From NCBI GenBank assembly GCA_015680905.1, contig CM027381.1, positions 67,383,501-67,447,500 on the forward strand: DNA of 64,000 nt, written 5' to 3'. The DNA comes from Coptis chinensis (lineage: Eukaryota; Streptophyta; Magnoliopsida; Ranunculales; Ranunculaceae). This document shows positions 1 through 8,458 of the stretch, piece by piece (position 1 is the stretch's first letter; each line of letters starts with the position of its first letter). The notes under the pieces were generated by a model. That model ran no database searches. It had not been told where the DNA came from and saw only the letters and a program-made list of their open reading frames with translations. Both the position numbers and the translations under genes were made by a program.

Positions 1-654
1 AGTTGTAAACGCCGTCCCTATCATAATTAATGCTTTCCTTGAAAGCATAAATGACAAGAATATCAGATGCATCTGGAATTTCAACAGCCGCTTTTCAAAA
101 TCTTCTCAACAAACTTTAACTTCGAAAGTTTTCTTTTGTTCTTTGATTTTTGTTGTTTATCACTCTTGGATTTTAGAGTTTGTCAATATTTTTTGACTTT
201 TTTCCGGTTGTTATTTGAAATCTACTGAACTTCGGCAAACTTATAAACAAGATCTTTTACTATAGAGTTGTAAAATTATGGATGGATCTTTTCAACGGCC
301 CGAAGCATGTTAAACCATCTTTTTCATCTACTTATAAACAAGATCCAAAATTATGGATGGATCTTTACGGACATGTTAAACCATCTCATCGACTATGAAT
401 AACTTGCAAAGAAGAGCATCGTCGAAAGTCCATAAGATCATATTGTTTCTGTAATTAACAAGATGCATCAAAGGATCTCCATCAATCTCATCAATACTTC
501 TCGAATTCTGGCTGCTTGAAGTCCTTGTGATGAACAGTTATTTGGATTCGGAGAGAGAAGGGAGAATCAATACCACTCTCTATAGCAAGATTTCGAATTT
601 TTTTTCTCGTGACTCCTTATCATTAACAACCTTCAATATCATCTCATGGAGACG
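1..654 (-). pseudogene. Decayed Ty3/gypsy gag core
   Basis: Read on the minus strand in broken frames, this stretch gives the signature of a plant Ty3/gypsy capsid (Retrotrans_gag). A DGDPLMHLVNYRNNMI-like segment lies near 440-485, followed by DDALLCKLF. Further on (about 35-95) comes VEIPDASDILVIYAFK, which matches the usual late-gag block before the 'AF..gL' motif. Gag would coat the element RNA in virus-like particles. Several stops and at least two frame changes interrupt it, so it is not functional. It continues the ORF at 655-1548 and runs off the left edge, where the rest of gag and pol would be expected. The family is an inference from motif order; the exact lineage cannot be told. 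Confidence 0.6.
239..386. repeat. Short direct duplication within gag remnant
   Basis: Two head-to-tail copies, about 239-320 and 330-386, share 'cttataaacaagatc', then 'aaaattatggatggatctt', then 'acatgttaaaccatct'. The second copy has lost about 20 bases. This is a local duplication inside the dead gag sequence and one of the reasons its frame is broken. Confidence 0.7.
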
Positions 655-1548
655 TCATTTAGAAAATAGAACATTCTCTCGACGATGGTCACGACCGAAC
701 TGTGGACGTTTCGGCCAAGATTTCTTCGAAGGAGGTGGAGTGAGTTCTCGTCGACGCGTCCATGCAAGTGAAGGTGACCGAGCCAGTAGTGGAGATCGGT
801 TCATTCGTCTCATATAGTGAACATCGAGAATACGCTGACGGCAATCTTGGACTATCCCACAACCATTTTCTTGACCTGTTGCAAGTGAGTCTCCATCTCC
901 ATGGCTACCATTGTCAACATACTTTGGCCGACAATGAGCTCTTGGATTGAGACTACAACTTGAGCGTTTAGGTTGTGAACTGGAACTGCTTGGTGAATAG
1001 TGCTGCTGTCGAGATCGGCGCATACTGTTATTGCGACGAGGACTTGCAGTGGCTTGCCTACCCCTCCTAGAGCTTGGGGTAGAAACTTTATTGGTTTTTC
1101 GTTGGTTAGGTAGTCTATCTTGCTGACCTATATGGATATTTTGCCGATATCCCTTAGTATGGTTCAAATCAGCTAAACCTGTTTTCTTCATGAGATCTTT
1201 TGTGAGTTGGCAATCCCTCACAGGGTGGTCAGCATCAAGGTCGGCAAAGGAGTTTGTGGATTCGCTTACGATTACACTGGAAAGTGTTGGCTTTCGGTGT
1301 TGCACAATTTGTTTACGCGAAGCCTTTTGTAAGCGACTCACACGGTTTCTCTTGGTGCGGGAGTTTGTGCTTGGAGTCTTTGACAGAGATGTTTCAGAGT
1401 TCAAATGTTCCCAAACACTTTTTGTCGTGGACCCTGAATCATCTTCGAGAAGTTGACGCGGCTGTTTCTTTAGATTGTTATTCTTGCTCTCCAATTGTTG
1501 GAGACGACGGTCGACCTGAGTTGATGAATCGGATACATGAATACCCAC
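655..1548 (-). CDS. Basic, Ser/Arg-rich ORF upstream of gag core (retrotransposon remnant)
   Basis: An open frame of 297 codons begins at the ATG at 1548. It is rich in Arg, Ser, Lys and Gln, with a short Ser run around residue 185 and a basic tail. No enzyme motif is visible. It lies directly upstream (minus strand) of the gag core signature at 1-490 and in the same direction, so I read it as the N-terminal, poorly conserved part of the same Ty3/gypsy gag polyprotein rather than a host gene. Against a host gene: low-complexity composition, no introns and degraded surroundings. It could also be a chance long frame in a decayed element. The ORF being open does not show that it is expressed. 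Confidence 0.4.
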   Translation of the reverse strand: MGIHVSDSSTQVDRRLQQLESKNNNLKKQPRQLLEDDSGSTTKSVWEHLNSETSLSKTPSTNSRTKRNRVSRLQKASRKQIVQHRKPTLSSVIVSESTNSFADLDADHPVRDCQLTKDLMKKTGLADLNHTKGYRQNIHIGQQDRLPNQRKTNKVSTPSSRRGRQATASPRRNNSMRRSRQQHYSPSSSSSQPKRSSCSLNPRAHCRPKYVDNGSHGDGDSLATGQENGCGIVQDCRQRILDVHYMRRMNRSPLLARSPSLAWTRRRELTPPPSKKSWPKRPQFGRDHRRENVLFSK

Positions 1549-1551
1549 TCT

Positions 1552-2071
1552 CTAAGTCGCAGATGGGCGAGAACTATCAGACTTGGAAAGTGAATTCCCA
1601 GCAGAAAGTGAGTGCTGAACTTGTGCGGCAATAGAGAAACTTTCACTGTTGTTTGTTTTTCGAGAAGTCATTGACGTAACTTTTGTTTTGTGGTTGAGGG
1701 TAGGAGCACAGACGGCACCAAATATGTTTTGGCAAGATTTGTCAAAACACAACGGTTGGGTTGGAAGTGATCTTTTCGGAAGAGATTGCAAAGGGGATGG
1801 TTGGTGAGAGTTGAGACTGAACTTCGATTTGAAGTTGCCTACGTACCCAAATATTGTATTGTCTTAGGATCAAGTCTCGATGCGTAGTTTTGGAGAATGA
1901 ACAATGTTGGATTTTATATGTCAGATTGGTGATAGTTACTTCCTCGTTCTCTAATATTCCAATCGTGGGATGAAATTGGAGAACTTGCTGGAGAACCGTC
2001 ACACGATCTAAAATTGATAGAAGTGAATCTTGAATTTGGACGAAGTTGTGAAAATTGATTGATTCGGTCAA
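1552..2071 (-). pseudogene. Remnant frames upstream of the gag-like ORF
   Basis: Two overlapping minus-strand open frames (1742-2071, 109 codons; 1552-1791, 79 codons) sit immediately upstream of the gag-like ORF. I recognise no domain in either. Their position fits the 5' part of the same retroelement reading frame broken by a frameshift. Function unknown. Confidence 0.25.
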
Positions 2072-2855
2072 ACAACTACCTCACAAATATTAAGACACGT
2101 ATTTAATTGAATAGACTTTGTGTCATGTCAGTAGACTATAAATTGAGTCTGAGCATGAACTTTATTGTAGATAAGTTCTGAGCATAAACTCTGAACGTAA
2201 GTTTTTGGGCTCTGAGCATGAACTTTATTATAGGTAAGTAAGTAGATTAGTTATGAGCGTAGCCTCTGTGTGAATTTGTATTGAATTGAGCTTTTATTAA
2301 AACACATTTGTAGGGGCCAGAACAGGCCCCACCCATTTTTTTTTTTTTTTTGCTTCATACTTTCCCAGTTTCTACACACTTTTTGCCTTTACTTTACAGT
2401 CTACAAAATATTTGCTTCAACCCATTAAATGAGTTGCAAAAGACCAAAATTCTGAAGATATTAAACTGATTCGCAACTCTCCATACTTCTAGATTTCGAC
2501 TATTGAATTTCCAACAGCTCCAGAGTGAAACTTTAAAGAAATTCAAAGATCCTGACACAAGACTGATCCAACAGAATTCCGACGCTTTATTGCAAGTCTG
2601 ATGTTGTCTTCGATTTTTTTTTTGAAAAAGCTAAAGAAATCCCAAGAGTTCTGACATTCCAAACAGAATTGCGGGCATTGGCAATTTCTACACAACTCGA
2701 TTCAGAATAAGAAAGGTGGTTAGGCAGTTCCTTTCGAAATTGGAGAAGTTTGGCTAGATGTCATATTGCAAGTTGAGGGACTTCATCTATCAAAAATTTT
2801 GCTTCCGGTGTTCAATGTTTATTGCAAGTCGAGGAACTATTACCATGGACCATGG
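2072..2855. other. Non-coding stretch, possible old LTR or leader
   Basis: No gene is visible. The motif 'tctgagcatgaactttatt' occurs twice (2148-2166 and 2211-2229), as is common in LTR or leader sequence, and a run of 16 T lies at 2336-2351. This could be the leader or LTR of the minus-strand gypsy remnant, but no clear LTR edge or primer site was found. Confidence 0.35.
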
Positions 2856-2859
2856 ACCA

Positions 2860-4552
2860 TGGCAGCAGAAGCAAGTAGGATGTACTGGTGGAGTAAGACC
2901 CTGGTTTGAGATGGCCAATCCACTAGTATGAGAACCTTAATATCCAAGACGAGCAAGGTCTGAACTTGGTGCCGTTGTGTCACAAAGGTCAAGAGGCCTT
3001 CATTAAATCAAATAAAATATTCAATATGGATATATAAGATAGTCCAAAGAAACTTCAATCAACATACAAAACAAGGACTTACATTAGAATTACTCATCTC
3101 AAGTTATTTGGGCAGACTTGGGAAAGAGCAACAATATGAGAATTGTGAACTGGTACAAGTTTAGTCCCCTCTTTATCACTCTTCAGAAGAAATAGAAGGG
3201 AACAAAACAAAACAAAAAAAAAAATAAGTAAATAGATAAATAAATAAACAAATCAAAATTAAGAACTAAATGAATATATATTTAATGGAACCATGGCTAG
3301 CATGTTAAGATGACGAATAAACATCCAACAACACATTAGGATGTCTAAACCATGTTGACTTGCCAAAGACATCGTACAGCTTTAGATCAGCATGACTCGA
3401 ATACCATGCATTGAGGAAAAACCAAAGAGATCACAAACATGCAAACAAGTGGTAGCACCTGAAGGATTTTACAAGAGAATCCATATTTGGCATCTACCAA
3501 GATGTAACTCTCATGCCAAACTAAAAATATAAGCTCCAATGCCTAATAACCTAAATTCAACTCAACTTAACAGCAATTGTAAAAATAGCGCAACGACACT
3601 GCCACCAAAGATAACCATGGGGTGGTGTGAAAAGAATTTTCCACAGGTTTCTAGCATTTAAAAGAAAAACCAAAATGTGACCTCAAAGTAGAGGCAAGGG
3701 GTATACACGCTAGTTAACATATGAATATATGATAGTACAGGATAAGAATCAATATTTATAAACAAACCTGAGTCCGGTAAGGATGTTGTTTCTGCACACT
3801 CAAAACGATCTTTTCAAAATGAAACTTCAGAGTATCCTCTTCCATTGGTCCTTGCAGATGTTGAAACAATTGTCTGGCACTGCCCTGATGAGTGGGGCAT
3901 AGTATCCAAAAAAAATAAGATTAGTGAAAATGACAAATGACAAATGACAAATGCCAATAAAAAATATGAAAACTACTACTCCAAATCCAAAACACAACTC
4001 AAATTTTGTAACAGTTCCAAACATTCATACCTTCGGAATGCCTGGCAAAGTAGACGGATAAGATTGAGATGACCCTGAATCTTCCGCACTATCAGCCCCA
4101 TCACCAGCGTTCCTGTCCATTAGAATTTTGTGGCGTTCTTTGCATTCTTTAGGGTTTCTATATATACACTATAAGAGTCAGACAGGAAAATCAAATTAGG
4201 ATTTTCTATTTTTCACGAAGAGAAGAAACTAGAAGAATTTTGGAAAGTTTAATAACAGTGTCTTCGAACAGATACAAGAATAGTGAGGTAAATATTAAGG
4301 ACTTGGGGTAAGAAATATAAAATCCAAATAAGGTATACCTTGAATTGCAGAGTGCTGCTGACGACATCACTAACAAGCTCCCAGTTTGGACCCATGTCAT
4401 GTACAAGGACAACAAGTGCCTGAAATAATAAATTTAGGACTTCCTTTCACAAAGCACGACAAACCAAAAAGGAAATTAAGTGAAAGAAACATAGTCACCT
4501 GATCTTCAAACAAAGACCACGGACCTCCAGACACCGACTTCCCAGCAGGCGT
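2860..4552 (-). pseudogene. EAF1: EAF1-like chromatin protein fragment, intron-containing
   Basis: Plant EAF1 is the large scaffold subunit of the NuA4 histone acetyltransferase complex in the nucleus. Six minus-strand segments match its SANT region in order. E1 4499-4552 ends PWSLFEDQ. E2 4339-4419 has LVVLVHDMGPNWELVSD. E3 4031-4168 has NPKECKERHKILMDRNAGD. E4 3768-3884 has GSARQLFQHLQGPMEEDTLK. E5 is about 3098-3180 with VPVHNSHIVALSQVCPNNL. E6, about 2860-3010, has DLCD and SHTSGLAISNQG. E1-E4 are in frame with GT-AG borders. E5 appears to have lost its donor (AT in place of GT), and E6 carries an in-frame TAA at 2937-2939 where the family usually has Gln. The protein is normally well over 1,000 residues; the HSA domain side and the long C-terminus are absent. 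Introns are retained, so this is a DNA-level copy, not a retrocopy. Confidence 0.85.
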
Positions 4553-4742
4553 CTGCCACAAATTTAAGCAGCCAAGTTATAATATATCAATAACAAGATG
4601 TCAAACTAATGATCAAATATGTAGGTCCAGGGAGCAACACGCTATTGAAGCGTAGACCTTCATATTTATTGGACTTGCTTGTGATAAATCTGGACATATT
4701 AGCCAAACTAGTAGGTAAAGCCAACAAAGACTGAAGAAGGAA

Positions 4743-5394
4743 CGGTAATTTCAGTTCTCGATCCTATTACAATCTTCTAGCCAGCAGCATTCCTTACCCA
4801 CCCCAACCTATAACTCCAAAGCTTTTATCGATGGCGTGGTGCAGTCGTGTACCTCCTAAAGTGCAGTTCTTCCTTTGGTGTTTACTACCTCAAGTTGATG
4901 AAACTGCAGACCACCTTATGTTACACTGCAGTTTCAGTAAAGGTGTGTGGCAAAAAATTCTACAACCGGTGGGCATTGATATCAACCAGGCTATCTGCCC
5001 TCATTCAGTAGTCTCTTGCCTTCATAGCTGGTTGTCGCCAAATACCACGGCCTATAGGAAATGCATTTGGCTTTTAGTTCCTTATGCCACATGGTGGTCT
5101 ATCTGGAAAACAAGGAACGATGCCATCTTTAACAACAAGCCAGCATCTATTGAAACCACAATTCGTAACATTAAAGCAAACTTGTGGCATTGCACATCCA
5201 TGCTTTCGGAGAGAAGGGGCTACGGTTTTGGGAACTTAATGTTAGAGTGAGGATCTGTTATTTCAGGTGTAACTTAGCTAGGATTTTTCACTTTTATGTT
5301 TCTTTTTTGTTCAACACCTCCTTTTATTGGTGAGTCTCTTACTCACTTTTTTCTTGCTTTCTTCTCAATAAGATGCCAATTTATTAAAAAAACA
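4743..5394 (+). mobile_element. 5'-truncated LINE insertion with 15-bp target duplication
   Basis: The 15-bp sequence 'agactgaagaaggaa' occurs at 4728-4742 and again at 5395-5409, exactly bracketing this insert. The insert ends in a short A-rich tail (attaaaaaaaca) and encodes the tail of a LINE ORF2. It lies upstream of the EAF1 exons on the opposite strand. Only the last 650 bp or so of a 5-7 kb element is present, the usual outcome of incomplete target-primed reverse transcription. Confidence 0.85.
4831..5250 (+). CDS. LINE ORF2 C-terminus, reverse-transcriptase zinc-binding domain (zf-RVT)
   Basis: This open frame of 139 codons begins PPKVQFFLW a few residues after its first Met. It continues with ETADHLMLHCSFSKGVW and a later WWSIWKTRNDAIFN. 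These are the diagnostic blocks of the zf-RVT domain at the C-terminus of plant L1-type ORF2. The usual Cys pair between the two blocks (the LCxxC part) is missing, so the domain is internally deleted. Reverse transcriptase and endonuclease domains are absent because of 5' truncation. The ATG at 4831 is incidental. No activity is possible. Confidence 0.85.
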   Translation: MAWCSRVPPKVQFFLWCLLPQVDETADHLMLHCSFSKGVWQKILQPVGIDINQAICPHSVVSCLHSWLSPNTTAYRKCIWLLVPYATWWSIWKTRNDAIFNNKPASIETTIRNIKANLWHCTSMLSERRGYGFGNLMLE

Positions 5395-5831
5395 AGACTG
5401 AAGAAGGAAAAAAATTTGCTCGTCCAAAACACTCCTCCACAAGTGACAGCATACAATAGGATATTATTATTAGGTCAAATAGTGACATTTCATGAGCACC
5501 TTCGGGCAGATAAGGGGCAAGCGCTATGTTCTACGTGTGAGTAGGTAAAGTCATGAAAAATCTGACAATTACTGGTGGGGATAGAAAAAAGACTGAATAC
5601 ATAAAACGAGTTTACAAAGCAAGTATACCAGACTGCACCTGAAAATTCAACTGTCAAAAGTAACTAAATAAAACCAGAACTAATTAACTGACACAGGTTT
5701 TCTTCTCACATTATTTAGAGATATCAACAGATGAACAAATCTTGGAAATAAAAAAAATATATCAACAGACCTCACCCACATTTCCAAACAGATTGTTTAA
5801 GGGAAACAAATAAATAAATAAAATAACTCAC

Positions 5832-5919
5832 TCGCATCATATTCATATGCAAAACCTCGCGGGTTCTCATCATCCGGTTTCCTGTCCGGTGGTATGCCTA
5901 CACCAACGGAGGAATCCAT
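5832..5919 (-). other. Possible orphan first exon
   Basis: An ATG at 5919 (minus) opens 29 codons (MDSSVGVGIPPDRKPDDEN, then PRGFAYEYDA) that end at a good donor, GA|GTGAGT. The composition looks protein-like, but I do not recognise the family and cannot join it confidently to the EAF1 exons downstream. It may be the start of a captured or chimeric gene, or chance. Confidence 0.2.
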
Positions 5920-6451
5920 AGTTCGAGATGAGACCATATTCAACATACAAGTCACTTAAATATTTGAAACCATAAAGTAAGTGTTTTTACATTTTGTTGA
6001 GCTTCCATGTAAATTTAGATGATGAAAATGGGATATGTCTTGGTTTGGGTTCAATTGTTCAGTTTTTGTGTGGCGTGGAGATGGAAAAAGTGAGATGTGA
6101 ATAAATGATAAGCTCGAAACAGTGACATGGAAATGCAAACCAAACAAAAGCTGGATCGGTCAAATAATAGATACCCAAATCTTAAAACAATAAATTTACC
6201 AGTCAAAGCGAAGAGACTGATTATTGGAGTTGTTAATGTGTTTCGAAATTACCCATTCACTATTTCAACATATTCTTCAAAACACTCTTTTTTATTTGGA
6301 AATATTTTGCCGAGCACGACAACTTTGATGCCTACGAAGTCGAATTGGAGAGAAACTGTTTGTTCACTTTAAAATACCGAGTGAATTAATGATGAAAAAA
6401 CACGTTAGTCCCACATTGTCTTTCCATAATGTTTTTAGGGTTTAGGGTTCG
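5920..6451. other. Intergenic, nothing recognised
   Basis: AT-rich sequence with only short open frames. I see no conserved motif, repeat or RNA gene. Confidence 0.4.
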
Positions 6452-6638
6452 TCTACCCCGGGGATGTCCTCATAGGGACGCGATCCGAGACCGTTGGATT
6501 CGAAATCCATCGGTCCGAAAATCAAAAACATATTCACATTCTCTCTCTTCCTTTTTGTTTTTGATTTTAAGACCGTTGGATTTCAGATCCAACGGTCTCG
6601 GAACCCGCATCCCTATAGGGATATTCTCGTGGTAGCCC
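6452..6638. mobile_element. Fold-back (hairpin) MITE-like element
   Basis: Two inverted arms of about 55-65 bp (about 6452-6509 and 6571-6638) flank a 60-bp T-rich loop. Both arms contain 'gaccgttgga' and a nested palindrome of the form gaccgttggatt-aatccaacggtc. The outer parts (tagggac/gtccctat types) also match with some mismatches. The transcript of either strand would form a long hairpin. Target duplication is not clear, so the superfamily is unknown. Confidence 0.6.
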
Positions 6639-6736
6639 AAATTACGTATATTTAATAAGTTTCCTGTTTCCCTCTCCCGGGCCCAGCTCCCCCTCCCCCT
6701 TTTATTTTTGGTGATTTAATCGCATTGGGCAATCCC

Positions 6737-6739
<3 letters not shown>

Positions 6740-6771
<32 letters not shown>
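6740..6771. repeat. (AT)n microsatellite
   Basis: About 15 AT units directly beside the left end of the TIR element at 6771. It probably represents the TA-rich target site. Confidence 0.9.
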
Positions 6772-6775
<4 letters not shown>

Positions 6776-8109
6776 TTGGCAAAATGGCTACCTTGATGAC
6801 TCTATTTGATGTTCTATTTTGATATACTTTATCTTGATGACTCACCACGCCCTCATTTTGTTAGATTACAATCCATCCAACGTCCAAATCTATTTCTCAT
6901 CTACTAAAGAAATCAGGGTGGGTATAACGGTCATTTGGCATTTTCTTTCACAAATTAGATTTTGGAAAGAAAACACACGCCCTCTCTATTCATCCTTTTT
7001 TTTTTTTTTTTCACATAAAGATCTTTCTCACATTGGTCAAAGATGGAAAAAAATTCTAATCGAGAAAAAAAACAAATGTGCTTGAGTTACCACATAAGCT
7101 CGTCTTTTCCCACATTATCAATTACAAATCATAACAAGACCGAGAAAGCAAGAAACAAACCACCCGATGCTTTAGAACTACCTAGTATTGTCGGGTTAAG
7201 ACTATACACCAAAGGTCTTTGCTTCCTCTCAAATAGGGAATGAGAAATAAATTGAAAGATTGGAGACACTACATGGAAACAAATTGGGAGGTCATCTTTT
7301 CTTTCACACCTCTTTGTGGCTCAATCATAATATGGAGCAACCCTTCTATGACTTTCTTTTTTTTCTTCTTTTTTGCTTGGGTGGTCGGAGCACCACCTTG
7401 ATGGCGATCAAAAACGGCCTTCACATTCTCACAGAGCTTTTGAGTCAAGACTCAATGTAAAGCGGGAGAGCTCCAATGAGTTTTTCAGTTCTTCTCCCTG
7501 AGCTGTAGTTATAGGTACCGCACTAGGGTGGTCATCAAAGAACTTCTTATCATCCCGAAGATCAAGCTTTGTTCCAACTAGAATTATTGGAACACCAGGT
7601 GCGTAATGCCTCAGTTCAGGAATCCACTTTTTAGCAACATTTTCATAACTAGCCTTGCTAATGAGAGAAAACGCCAGCAAGAAAACATCGGCTCCACGAT
7701 AACTCAGAGGTCTTAATCTATTGTAATCCTCCTGGCCAGCAGTATCCCACAGGCCCAAATTAACTGTGCTTCCATCAACAACCACATTCGCGCTGATGTT
7801 TGAATCTCTTTCGTCTTCAATGGGTTTTCAATGGGTTTGAAGTATATAACTTTGGCTCGATGTTTGAATCTCTTTCGTCTTCAATGGGTTTTCTTTTCCC
7901 GGTTCAATTGATGAGGAGAGAGAGAGAGGAGACGGAGAAAGAAAACATATTTCAATTGCTATTTCTTATTAAATTGTAAAATGACCAGTCTACCCTGCTC
8001 TATTCTTTTGTTAACGATAAACCAAAATGATCCGTCCATTGATTTTGTAAGATCCGGATGGTTAAGATGATATGTCAAGATAAGTCGTTGTCAAATGGAG
8101 TCAAAGGTA

Positions 8110-8113
<4 letters not shown>
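6771..8113. mobile_element. TIR element (Mutator-like?) holding a ROP retrocopy
   Basis: The left end reads atggctaccttgatgactc and the right end, reverse-complemented, reads atggctacctttgactcc. Similarity continues inwards, with gaps, for roughly 200 bp on each side (for example 'cagggt..ggtcatttt' at about 6915-6940 and its inverse near 7985). It is bounded on both sides by (AT)n tracts, so the target duplication cannot be read. Long TIRs and a captured non-transposon sequence resemble Pack-MULEs, but the termini do not prove the superfamily. No transposase is present, so it would have needed an autonomous partner. Confidence 0.55.
6996..7803 (-). pseudogene. Processed ROP/Rac small GTPase retropseudogene
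   Basis: Plant ROP GTPases are plasma-membrane switches for polar growth and signalling. The minus strand from about 7803 gives [20 protein letters not shown] (switch II, G3 box DTAGQ), then [20 protein letters not shown], and GTKLDLRDD (G4 box TKLD). A Lys/Arg-rich tail follows, ending CSIL, a prenylation box, with stop at 7325-7327. Exons that are normally separate are fused, a 3' UTR of about 310 bp follows, and a T16 run at 6996-7011 is the poly(A) tail: an mRNA-derived copy. It is 5'-truncated (no P-loop or switch I). One A is missing after GEEL near 7490, and further stops lie in the C-terminal part. A 63-bp tandem duplication (repeat 'tttgaatctctttcgtcttc' near 7800 and 7863) abuts the 5' break. 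Confidence 0.9.

Positions 8114-8161
<48 letters not shown>
8113..8161. repeat. (AT)n microsatellite
   Basis: About 24 AT units between the right end of the TIR element and the next MITE. Confidence 0.9.
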
Positions 8162-8162
<1 letters not shown>

Positions 8163-8190
8163 TTATGCTATATGTGAGTGTTCGTATTGT

Positions 8191-8458
8191 CTTATTTTAA
8201 AATTTGATCAAGTATAAAAGACATCCCATCAGATCCATCTTTTCAAAATAATTTATATATATATAATTCAATATAAATTCGATTGTGGACAATATATATA
8301 TACATACTTAGCATAATATTAATATATATATAATATATATATATATATTAATATATATAATTAATATATATTATATATATAAGGAGTAGGAGTCGTTGTG
8401 CATGCAAATCACGTGACTGATGGGATGTCTTTTACACTTGATCAAATTTTAAAATAAG
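8191..8458. mobile_element. MITE with 42-bp near-perfect terminal inverted repeats
   Basis: Positions 8191-8232 (cttattttaaaatttgatca, then agtataaaagacatcccatcag) are the inverse of 8417-8458 with one mismatch. The interior is AT-rich, with several ta-palindromes (8250-8385), and has no ORF. A clear target duplication is not visible. Confidence 0.8.

Noticed and set aside
655-1634. Plus-strand ORFs opposite the gag-like frame (762-950, 1190-1456, 1254-1634)
   Set aside because: Shadows of the minus-strand frame with no known motif.
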